Source: Planctomycetaceae bacterium (lineage in GTDB: Bacteria > Planctomycetota > Planctomycetia > Pirellulales > Pirellulaceae). Taken from it: 5,626 nucleotides of DNA. The stretch lies in assembly GCA_002862265.1 (NCBI GenBank), contig PKCQ01000336.1, forward strand, positions 1 through 5,626. Reading direction: 5' to 3'. This document shows, piece by piece, positions 1 to 5,626 of the stretch. The notes under the pieces are model-generated. The model searched no databases and was not told where the DNA came from. It worked only from the letters and a program-made list of their open reading frames with translations. Position numbers and translations under genes: made by a program. The number at the start of each line of letters is the position of its first letter. The first letter of the stretch is position 1.

Positions 1-1
1 G

Positions 2-820
2 GACGAGAACATGCAGGTCTGGGAGGGCTTACCCGGATTTCAGTGGCATGCACCGGTTGTTCGAGCCAAGGCTGGGACTGATATCTTGGCCGTGCATCAG
101 GATTCTTCCAACGATTATGGTCGTATTCCTTTGTTGGTGACTAGAACTTTTGGAGCCGGCAAGATTCTATTCATGGGTACTGATGGAGCATGGCGTTGGC
201 GGCGCGGCGTGGAAGATAAATACCATTATCGCTTTTGGGGCCAGGTCGTTCGCTGGATGGCTTACCAGCGAAACATGGCCGAAGGCGAGCAGATGCGGTT
301 TTACTATTCGCCCGAGCAGCCACAAGTTCGCCAAGCGGTGTCGCTGAGCACGAATGTAATGGAATCTAGTGGCGAACCGCTTAGTAAGGGAACGGTAACG
401 GCACGAATTGTTGCGCCTTCCGGGCGGACTGAGACGCTGAATTTGACGAATTCAGGAGCGGAGTGGGGCTTGTTCGCGGGGACTTTTTCACCCTCGGAGC
501 CCGGTTCACACCGAGTGATCTTGCGGTGCAAAGAAAACAATAATCAGGTTGAGACGAAGATTTTCGTACAAGGTGCATCACTGGAACAGGTCGGGAAACC
601 TGCAAGACCGGAAGTACTCGAAGAACTGTCGCGAGTAAGCCGCGGAGAGTTACTAAACGGTAATGATGTTGCCCAGATTACTAAGGCCGTTCAGAATCTC
701 CCTGAGCCAGAGACCAAGATTCGCCGTCTTCAACTATGGAGTCACCCGCTGGTAGCCGCTACCCTAGTATTGTTGCTTACCCTCTTTTGGGTAGGTCGAA
801 AGATGGTTGGTTTGATTTAG
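2..820 (+). CDS. Membrane protein, glutamine amidotransferase-like/BatA-like type, C-terminal part (5' end outside window)
   Basis: The reading frame is open to the left edge, so the Met at position 11 is internal and the gene is cut by the window. Counting from that Met, residues 39-84 carry the block PLLVTRTFGAGKILFMGTD followed by a W-R-W-R stretch and RFWGQVVRWM. I recognise this as the end of the glutamine-amidotransferase-like domain in large planctomycete membrane proteins that also resemble BatA/VWA proteins. Residues about 95-187 look like a beta-sandwich (alternating hydrophobics, APSGRTETL, G-x-F segments). A helical stretch with the PARPEVLEELSRVSRGELL pattern follows. A single hydrophobic segment at about 246-262, then Gly-Arg-Lys, is a C-terminal membrane anchor, so the preceding domains are probably extracytoplasmic. 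In planctomycetes this family usually sits beside MoxR ATPase and DUF58 genes and before a DUF4175-like gene, and the last of these is seen here. Its biochemical activity is unknown, and the amidotransferase-like fold may be non-catalytic; the expected nucleophile region is off the window. Confidence 0.8.
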   Translation, partial: DENMQVWEGLPGFQWHAPVVRAKAGTDILAVHQDSSNDYGRIPLLVTRTFGAGKILFMGTDGAWRWRRGVEDKYHYRFWGQVVRWMAYQRNMAEGEQMRFYYSPEQPQVRQAVSLSTNVMESSGEPLSKGTVTARIVAPSGRTETLNLTNSGAEWGLFAGTFSPSEPGSHRVILRCKENNNQVETKIFVQGASLEQVGKPARPEVLEELSRVSRGELLNGNDVAQITKAVQNLPEPETKIRRLQLWSHPLVAATLVLLLTLFWVGRKMVGLI

Positions 821-857
821 GCACATCCGTATTGGCTTGAATGTCCACGGTTGTAAA

Positions 858-872
858 GAAACAAATTGTTTC
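858..872. promoter_or_regulatory. Perfect palindrome in the leader of the DUF4175-like gene
   Basis: GAAACAA and TTGTTTC form a perfect 7-base inverted repeat around a single central A, ending four bases before the ribosome binding site of the next gene. With a one-base centre it resembles a protein-binding site more than a stable RNA hairpin; as RNA only five pairs would close around a five-base loop. It lies in the 69-base gap between two co-directional genes. There is no evidence for a specific regulator, and chance is possible. Confidence 0.3.
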
Positions 873-876
873 GGAT

Positions 877-882
877 AAAGGA
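877..882 (+). promoter_or_regulatory. Ribosome binding site of the DUF4175-like gene
   Basis: AAAGGA lies seven bases before the ATG at 890 and fits a Shine-Dalgarno sequence. It supports ATG 890 as the start, which also gives a short polar N-terminus before the first membrane segment. Confidence 0.65.
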
Positions 883-889
883 ATAGCAG

Positions 890-3800
890 ATGAGTTCTGT
901 GCCAACGAGCAGTTCAGATAACCAAGACCTCTTGGTTGTTCCGGAATCGCTGAAGAAGCAACTGACTGAGTTTCGTTCCCGTGTCTGGACGAGCAAGATG
1001 CTCGAATCTTTGGCTTTTGGGATTGTCGCTGTCTTGCTCTCGTTCTTGACGGTGTATTGCGTCGACCGAATCGTTGATACGCCACAGCAAGCTCGAGTTG
1101 CGATTTTCTTTGTTGCTTTGGCGGCTTGGCTGGCTGTGCCGTATGCTTTGCACCGATGGGTTTGGAGCCAACGAAGGTTTGAGCAGTTGGCAAGGCTTCT
1201 GCGAGTTCGTGAATCTGAGATCGGCAATCAGTTGCTGAGTGTGATCGAGCTGGCAGAAGATAAATCAGAGCAAGAGCGATCTCGGACCCTATGTGCGGCA
1301 GCGATCGAACAAGTTGCTGAAACCGCCAAGGATCGGAATCTCACTGCAGCTGCTCCACCTACACGCTTGCGTTCACTGTCGGTGACGCTCGGTATGGCTG
1401 TGGCCGTTGTTGTGACACTTGCTGTCCTGTTTCCGAGTGCGGCAATGAATGCTTGGGAAAGATTCTCGGCACCTTGGAATAATACACCACGCTACACCTT
1501 CACGATGCTCCAGCCCGTGCCAGACAGCTTTGTTGTTCCTCACGGTGAGTCGGCAGCTTTTCAGATCGCTTTGACAGACGAGTCGCGTTGGCAGCCAGAG
1601 AAGGCAACCTTGAAGGCAGGTGGCTTGCCTGCGCTTGAGTCGAAACTCGTCGAAGGCCGATATGTTTTCGAGATTCCGCCACAGGTGTCGGACCTACCGA
1701 TGAAACTGGAAGTCGGAGACTTTTATCAGTCTGTTTTAATAGAACCGAAGTTGAGGCCCGAGCTGATTGGCGCGAATGCAACAGTTCAATTACCGGAGTA
1801 CCTACAGCGTCCCGAACCGTTTGAGATGGATGTTCGAAGCGGGACCTTGTCTGCAGTGCAAGGCAGTTCTGCTGTAGTGAACGCGACTGCTTCACGTCCC
1901 TTGCGGAACGCACAGATCAACAGGTCGGAAGTGGTAGTGACCAAGGATAGTTTTGGCACTCAAAGTATTGCTTTGAAGGAAGAAGACAGCAAACTTTCGA
2001 TGACTTGGAGAGACCATGACGGCTTGGCTGGCCGGGAACCCTTCCAGCTGACCGTGAGGCCAGCAGTCGACGAATTGCCTTCTGTAGTTTCTCAGGATTT
2101 TCCGCGGCAAGCAGTTGTCTTGGATAGTGAACAGATCAACTTCCAGGCATTGGCTGCAGATGATTTCGGCATCAAGACCATCGGCATTAGCTGGCGCGGG
2201 CTAGATGAAACACTCAATGAGTCAACTCAAGGCGAGAAGATTATTGCGGGCGGCGGACCAGAGAATACCTCGATGCAAGTTCCCGCAACTTTTTCAGCAA
2301 ACGCGCTTGGAATCGATCCCCAACCCATCGAAGTGCGACTGTGGACTGAGGACTACATGCCAGATCGAGAGCGGCAATACTCGGCACCGCACGTGCTGTT
2401 TGTTTTGACCCCAGAAGAGCACGCGATTTGGATCACCAGTCAGCTTAGCAAGTGGCACCGTGCAGCATTGGATGTGCGTGACAAGGAAATGCAATTGCAT
2501 GCGGCAAATAAGAAGCTGCGTGAAATGACTGAAGACGAGCTAGCGGACGAGGAGGTGCGTGGGGAGCTGCGGCGTCAGGCCTCGGCTGAGGCTTCGAACG
2601 GCCGTCGGCTTTCCGGACTTGCGAAAACGGGCGAAGGGTTGCTGCGTCAGGCGTCTCGTAATCCAGAGATTGGCATTGGACATCTTGACCGTTGGGCGGA
2701 AATGCTTGAAGTACTCAACGATATTGGCAACGAACGGATGCCTTCGGTTTCCGATCTGCTGGGCGAAGCATCACAGCAAGCCAAGCTAGCTCGAGCTGGG
2801 CAAGGTCAGCCTGGTGGAGAGTCAGAACCTAAAGAGACAGCTCCGCAAGCGGGTGAGAATCGCGATTCTCGTTCTGGCGGTCCAGGCAAGAAGCAACCCA
2901 AGGCAGAGGACTTTGTGAACGCTCCCCAGATGCCAAGCATTTCCGATAAGGAATCTTCGATGCATCCCAATGAACCGCAGCCAGAACAGGAAGAAGGTGA
3001 AGGGCCAGAGAAGAAGGGGAACGGCACTAAACTAAGCTTGCCAACGACGACCATCACGGGGCCAGCTGGCAAGAAGCAAGGCGATCAGAAGGGGCAGGGA
3101 AATCAAGGGCAGGGTGAAGAGCCTTTGGATGAGGCCTTGTTCGAGCAAGAGGAGCTTCTCGCCGAGTTTGAAAAGATCGCGGAAGAATTGAACGCGATTC
3201 TCGCCAACCTCGAAGGCTCGACGCTCGTCAAGCGATTGAAGGCTGCTTCTCGCGAGCAAGATCAAGTAGCACAGCGGATCGGTGAGCGTATCGATTCAGT
3301 GTTCGGGCGCGTCAAATCAATGCAAGCAGAAGATCGGAAGGTGCTCACTGACCTTGGAGGTGTTGAAGAGGCAAGCAGCCAAAAAGTGTCCTACATCATG
3401 GATGACATGCAGAGCTATTTTGAGCGACGCAGAATGAATCAGTTCAAAGTGATCCTTGAGGAAATGAAGGAATCGGAAGTGCTCACGGCACTTCAGGATC
3501 TCGGCGAGGCAATTCCCAAGAAACAGGGGATGTCTATTGCTCAAGCCGAATTCTGGGCGGACACTTTTGATCGTTGGGCCGATGATTTAGTGGATCCTGC
3601 TAGCAGTGGCCAATGTCCAGGTAGCAAGACTTCAGATGCGCTCCCGCCGAGTGTGATTTTGGAAGTTCTGAAGATCCTCGAGAGTGAAGTGAATCTTCGC
3701 GAAGAGACCCGCGTTGCGGAGCAGTCTCGAGAGGCAGTGGAACTGGATGTGCACGAGAAGGAAGCCGGACGACTGAGCGACGTTCAAAACGAAATCGAGA

Positions 3801-4225
3801 ATCGCGTCCATGATGTTGTGATCGTGATTGAAGAGTTGCCGAAGGGTACTGAGCGATTCGGCAAAGAGATTCAACTCCTTTCGAAAGTCGCGGATGTGAT
3901 GTGGGAAGCGAAGGGCATATTGGGCGATTACGACACCGGCACTGCTGCCATTGCGGCTGAGACGGAAGCCATCGAGTTACTTCTGCAATGCAAGCGCATC
4001 AACCCGAAGGGTGGCGGAGGCGGTGGTGGAACCAGCCCTGGTGGTGGCGGTACCGGTGATACAAAGGATTCTGCACTGGCTCTACTTGGAACCGGACTGA
4101 ACCAGAACGAGCGCCGTGAGGCCCGAAATATAGGCCAGTCAACCGGTGAAACAGGACGCGTTCTTCCTGAAGAGTTTCGAGCTGGTTTGGACAAGTATTT
4201 CGAGCAGATTGAACAAGGACTGTAA
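890..4225 (+). CDS. Large DUF4175-like envelope membrane protein (1111 aa)
   Basis: Full-length, with an ATG preceded by AAAGGA. Hydrophobic segments at residues about 38-57, 69-86 and 163-182 are membrane helices, with a basic, charged stretch (90-160) between the second and third. After the third, the pattern NAWERFSAPWNNTPRYTF (187-204) and the later LRPELIGANATVQLPEYLQ (288-306) match the layout I know from DUF4175-type and related planctomycete proteins. Residues about 205-505 are beta-rich, with an AADDFGIKTIGISW block (422-435) typical of Ig-like repeats in this family. Residues about 515-635 are helical. About 636-745 form a polar, Gly/Pro/Glu/Lys-rich linker containing a PQMPSISDKESSM block (679-691) and a LPTTTITGPAG block (717-727). 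Residues about 746-1035 are helical and probably partly coiled coil. A Gly tract (1041-1054) precedes a short conserved-looking end, LPEEFRAGLDKYFEQIE (1092-1108). No catalytic motif is visible. It is likely anchored in the inner membrane with most of its mass on one side, working with the upstream membrane protein. The role is inferred only from company; the family name is a resemblance call. Confidence 0.8.
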   Translation: MSSVPTSSSDNQDLLVVPESLKKQLTEFRSRVWTSKMLESLAFGIVAVLLSFLTVYCVDRIVDTPQQARVAIFFVALAAWLAVPYALHRWVWSQRRFEQLARLLRVRESEIGNQLLSVIELAEDKSEQERSRTLCAAAIEQVAETAKDRNLTAAAPPTRLRSLSVTLGMAVAVVVTLAVLFPSAAMNAWERFSAPWNNTPRYTFTMLQPVPDSFVVPHGESAAFQIALTDESRWQPEKATLKAGGLPALESKLVEGRYVFEIPPQVSDLPMKLEVGDFYQSVLIEPKLRPELIGANATVQLPEYLQRPEPFEMDVRSGTLSAVQGSSAVVNATASRPLRNAQINRSEVVVTKDSFGTQSIALKEEDSKLSMTWRDHDGLAGREPFQLTVRPAVDELPSVVSQDFPRQAVVLDSEQINFQALAADDFGIKTIGISWRGLDETLNESTQGEKIIAGGGPENTSMQVPATFSANALGIDPQPIEVRLWTEDYMPDRERQYSAPHVLFVLTPEEHAIWITSQLSKWHRAALDVRDKEMQLHAANKKLREMTEDELADEEVRGELRRQASAEASNGRRLSGLAKTGEGLLRQASRNPEIGIGHLDRWAEMLEVLNDIGNERMPSVSDLLGEASQQAKLARAGQGQPGGESEPKETAPQAGENRDSRSGGPGKKQPKAEDFVNAPQMPSISDKESSMHPNEPQPEQEEGEGPEKKGNGTKLSLPTTTITGPAGKKQGDQKGQGNQGQGEEPLDEALFEQEELLAEFEKIAEELNAILANLEGSTLVKRLKAASREQDQVAQRIGERIDSVFGRVKSMQAEDRKVLTDLGGVEEASSQKVSYIMDDMQSYFERRRMNQFKVILEEMKESEVLTALQDLGEAIPKKQGMSIAQAEFWADTFDRWADDLVDPASSGQCPGSKTSDALPPSVILEVLKILESEVNLREETRVAEQSREAVELDVHEKEAGRLSDVQNEIENRVHDVVIVIEELPKGTERFGKEIQLLSKVADVMWEAKGILGDYDTGTAAIAAETEAIELLLQCKRINPKGGGGGGGTSPGGGGTGDTKDSALALLGTGLNQNERREARNIGQSTGETGRVLPEEFRAGLDKYFEQIEQGL
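4010..4051 (+). repeat. Gly-codon tract (Gly7-TSP-Gly4) inside the DUF4175-like gene
   Basis: Seven consecutive Gly codons (GGT/GGC/GGA mixed), then Thr-Ser-Pro, then four more Gly codons. This low-complexity linker separates the long helical region from the last ~55 residues. Because the codons vary, it is a protein-level linker rather than a pure nucleotide microsatellite. The frame stays open on both sides, so there is no sign of a slippage error. Confidence 0.75.
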
Positions 4226-4238
4226 TTTCAAGTGCGTG

Positions 4239-4268
4239 GGAGCAGGTACGGAAATCCTTATCTGCTCC
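4239..4268 (+). promoter_or_regulatory. Strong intergenic hairpin between the DUF4175-like gene and the secreted protein gene
   Basis: Bases 4239-4248 (GGAGCAGGTA) pair with 4259-4268 (TATCTGCTCC) in ten pairs, including one G-U. After one mismatch (C4249/T4258), two more G-C pairs close a four-base loop at 4252-4255. The stem begins 14 bases after the TAA stop. Only scattered T residues follow, so it is not a classic intrinsic terminator. It could be a weak or partial terminator, an RNA-stability element at the 3' end of the upstream message, or an attenuator setting the expression of the next gene. Confidence 0.5.
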
Positions 4269-4314
4269 GTTCTTGCTAGAAATTATTCCCCGGCGTGCGA
4301 TTTCGGCAGAGAAA

Positions 4315-5214
4315 ATGATCCAACTTCGTGAACTCGTTGTCTTGCTGGTTTTCACTGGTCTTTTACAAGCCTCTACGTGCGCGCAGGAGGAGACGGAGGC
4401 GTCTGTCACGAAGATACAGGGAGATGCCCCCGAGGAGGAAGCGCAAGACGAATTGGAAGGATTTGAGGACGTTGCAATTGGAGCTTTTCTGACTGACGGC
4501 GGCGACAGCGTTGTCGAAAAGGCGCAGGTGGGTGGGGGAGCTGTTCAAGGTTTTGCCCAGTTGCAAGAGAATGATCCAATGGGCTTTATTGCTGTACGAT
4601 TCTGTGAGGCCCGAAAAGCGATCGCCCGGCGCGTATGTGACTTAGATGCAAAGCAGGTCAAATCGATCGCGGCCCTAGATCAGACTTGGGTTACCACGGA
4701 GGTGAAGAAGAAGCTCAATCCTCCGAAAGGCGGCTTCATCCGGGGGATTGTTCAAGTACTCAAGGGACCCGTAGAGCCAGCAGGTGATCCTTCCAAGGTA
4801 TTGCCAAAAATGAAGAAGGTGATTGAGTCTGCAATACGTGAGGAATTAAACGAAGAGCAGTTGAAGGCGTATGACAAGGAGTTGGATGCGGCCCGCAGGT
4901 TTCAATGTAAGGCGCATGCGGGGATTCTGACTTCCGTGCTCGATCGCCACCTGTTTCTCTCGGCGGAGCAACACGCGAAATTGCAGACTGCGATTTTCGA
5001 CTGGCTCTACAAGAGTAAGAAGGATCTCTACTGGCAGTTCTATCTGCAAAACAATAATTACATTCCACAGTTCCCGAGTAAGGTGCTAACTGAGCATCTC
5101 ACTGAAGCCCAGCGTACGGCACTCAAAGGAATGCAGACTTGGAATTACGATGCAGCCCAGATGGAATGGCAAATGGTGAATAACCAAATAGAATTCGTGA
5201 TTGTGGATCAATGA
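4315..5214 (+). CDS. Secreted protein with four L-x-x-x-Q motifs, function unknown (299 aa)
   Basis: I chose ATG 4315 over the upstream in-frame TTG at 4273. From the ATG the protein opens with a compact signal peptide: MIQLRE, then a hydrophobic core LVVLLVFTGLLQAS, with probable cleavage after STCA before QEETE. The TTG start would add 14 polar residues and lies inside the hairpin's downstream side. No strong Shine-Dalgarno is visible for either start. The mature part begins with an acidic stretch (about 26-52). LDAKQ (110-114), LNEEQ (178-182), LSAEQ (215-219) and LTEAQ (262-266), each leading into a helix, recall the LTxxQ motif of Spy/CpxP-type periplasmic proteins and of many planctomycete secreted proteins. 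Homology to Spy/CpxP is not established, and the spacing is wider. Cysteines lie at about 97, 108 and 198. It is probably periplasmic or envelope-located and co-expressed with the large membrane protein upstream. Its TGA overlaps the next start codon (ATGA), which suggests translational coupling. Confidence 0.75.
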   Translation: MIQLRELVVLLVFTGLLQASTCAQEETEASVTKIQGDAPEEEAQDELEGFEDVAIGAFLTDGGDSVVEKAQVGGGAVQGFAQLQENDPMGFIAVRFCEARKAIARRVCDLDAKQVKSIAALDQTWVTTEVKKKLNPPKGGFIRGIVQVLKGPVEPAGDPSKVLPKMKKVIESAIREELNEEQLKAYDKELDAARRFQCKAHAGILTSVLDRHLFLSAEQHAKLQTAIFDWLYKSKKDLYWQFYLQNNNYIPQFPSKVLTEHLTEAQRTALKGMQTWNYDAAQMEWQMVNNQIEFVIVDQ

Positions 5215-5303
5215 TTGCCCGATTCCATCTCATCATCCTTTCCTTTGCTTGTCTTGTTTTTCCAGCAACCATTGCATCAGGTCAGGTTTTTGGAAAGGAC
5301 TAA
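5211..5303 (+). pseudogene. Beheaded secreted-protein gene: signal peptide only (30 codons)
   Basis: The ATG at 5211 overlaps the TGA of the upstream gene as ATGA. The encoded start MIARFHLIILSFACLVFPAT continues to IASGQ, a textbook signal peptide: Arg at position 4, a hydrophobic core at about 6-18, and probable cleavage after Ala-Ser-Gly. The frame closes at TAA 5301-5303, only about six residues into the mature protein. A signal peptide with no mature protein, translationally coupled to its neighbour, is most simply the 5' end of a longer gene whose remainder has been replaced. The replacement appears to start at or before 5288, where a fadB-like sequence begins in another frame; the TAA therefore probably belongs to the foreign segment. 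A genuine 30-residue peptide is possible but less likely. Confidence 0.6.
5277..5288. other. Probable junction between planctomycete-type and fadB-type sequence
   Basis: Up to about 5285 the sequence reads as the signal-peptide gene. From about 5288 the +2-shifted frame reads as the C-terminal domain of a fatty-oxidation enzyme. A tandem TCAGGTCAGG lies at 5277-5286, right at the switch, and could be short homology used in the joining or chance. The exact breakpoint can only be bracketed, because the first residues of the fadB-like match are weakly conserved. Confidence 0.5.
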
Positions 5304-5626
5304 GCGCTCAATGGCCAGTATCAAGTAATCAACCAGATATTACTGAAGTGAAATGCAGGCTTGCAATGACACAAACTTTGGAAGCCTTGAGAGCTCTTGA
5401 AGAAGGCGTTCTTGAAGACATACGCGAAGGAGACGTTGGTGCTGTTTTAGGGTGGGGTTTTCAGCCCTGGTCCGGAGGTCCATTTGGTTGGGTCGATATG
5501 ATAGGAACTGAACGCGCTATAAATATTTGTGAAAATTTAACTGAAAAATTTGGCCCACGATTTATTGCGCCAAAATTACTTTATAATTTGGAGAGGCTTG
5601 GTGAAGGGTTTTATATAAAAATGTGA
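5288..5626 (+). pseudogene. C-terminal fragment of a FadB/FadJ-type 3-hydroxyacyl-CoA dehydrogenase
   Basis: About 112 residues read as the last C-terminal domain (3HCDH_C type) of a multifunctional enoyl-CoA hydratase/3-hydroxyacyl-CoA dehydrogenase of fatty acid beta-oxidation. The match runs from FWKGLSAQWP (like the LWPGL region) through QPDITEVKCRLAMTQTLEAL, EEGVLEDIREGDVGAVLGWG and the hallmark GFQPWSGGPFGWVDMIG to FGPRFIAPKLL and the usual GEGFY end. Whole enzymes of this class are about 700 residues; the crotonase domain, the NAD-binding domain and the first C-terminal repeat are absent here. The frame extends back to an ATG at 5201, but those 29 codons are the signal-peptide gene read out of frame, so that start is not credible. 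Met at 5366 lies inside the domain. The final codons (AAT, TTA, AAA, ATT, TAT) are far more AT-rich than those upstream. The sequence type recalls alphaproteobacterial enzymes, an inference from memory. The fragment cannot be catalytic. Confidence 0.8.

Noticed and set aside
150..347. Short + strand frame inside the first gene
   Set aside because: It is a frame-shifted shadow of the amidotransferase-like coding region, which is continuous and recognisable in its own frame.
777..1227. Two overlapping antisense open frames of about 136-138 codons
   Set aside because: They lie opposite the start of the well-supported 890-4225 gene and overlap each other in different frames. Their products are Ser/Arg/Gln-rich with no domain or motif, as expected for shadow frames.
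4273..4317. TTG at 4273 as the start of the secreted protein
   Set aside because: It adds 14 polar residues before a signal peptide that is complete from ATG 4315, and it starts just after the hairpin with no Shine-Dalgarno sequence.
4366..4386. Lipobox (lipoprotein signal) in the secreted protein at QASTC
   Set aside because: The -1 residue would be Thr and the -3 residue Ala instead of the usual Leu-Ala/Ser-Gly/Ala before Cys; ordinary signal peptidase I cleavage two residues later fits better.
3928..4409. Antisense frames with a Pro-rich stretch
   Set aside because: The proline run is simply the complement of the Gly-codon tract of the sense gene; there is no ribosome binding site or recognisable domain.
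4760..5068. Antisense frame of 102 codons opposite the secreted protein
   Set aside because: It has no start signal or domain and an Arg/Ser/Pro-rich composition, and it is fully covered by a sense gene with a signal peptide and ordered motifs.
5201..5287. ATG at 5201 as a real start for the fadB-like frame
   Set aside because: It lies inside the last codons of the upstream gene, and its first 29 codons are the signal-peptide sequence read in the wrong frame, with no similarity to the enzyme family.

Overview
The window looks like a stretch of a planctomycete chromosome or metagenomic contig, of the Pirellulales/Rhodopirellula type. This rests on remembered family resemblance, not on a search. 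All recognisable genes lie on the + strand. Lines I counted by hand in the main part are roughly 50-60% GC; the last 286 bases are about 42% GC, and the final 106 bases only about 29%.

Layout. Positions 2-820 hold the 3' part of a large membrane protein of the glutamine-amidotransferase-like/BatA-like type that usually sits beside MoxR ATPase and DUF58 genes in planctomycetes. After 69 bases, 890-4225 encodes a 1111-residue, DUF4175-like membrane protein: three N-terminal membrane segments, a beta-rich extracytoplasmic region, helical segments, a charged low-complexity linker and a Gly-rich tract near the C-terminus. An 89-base gap with a strong hairpin precedes a secreted protein of about 299 residues (4315-5214) with four spaced L-x-x-x-Q motifs. 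These three genes look like one envelope-associated operon. The joint role is not known; surface or envelope sensing or assembly is only an inference.

The most unusual part is the 3' end. The stop of the secreted protein overlaps (ATGA) the start of another gene with a clear signal peptide, but that gene closes after 30 codons. From about 5288, in a different frame, the sequence reads as the C-terminal ~112 residues of a FadB/FadJ-type 3-hydroxyacyl-CoA dehydrogenase. It has no start of its own, no N-terminal domains, and AT-rich codon use unlike the upstream genes. A beheaded fadB-like tail is therefore joined to a secreted gene that has lost everything after its signal peptide. The cause could be a real illegitimate recombination or a chimeric assembly join; I consider the assembly artefact somewhat more likely.

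I saw no tRNA, rRNA, CRISPR array, insertion sequence or confident promoter. There is no gene-free stretch longer than 300 bases.
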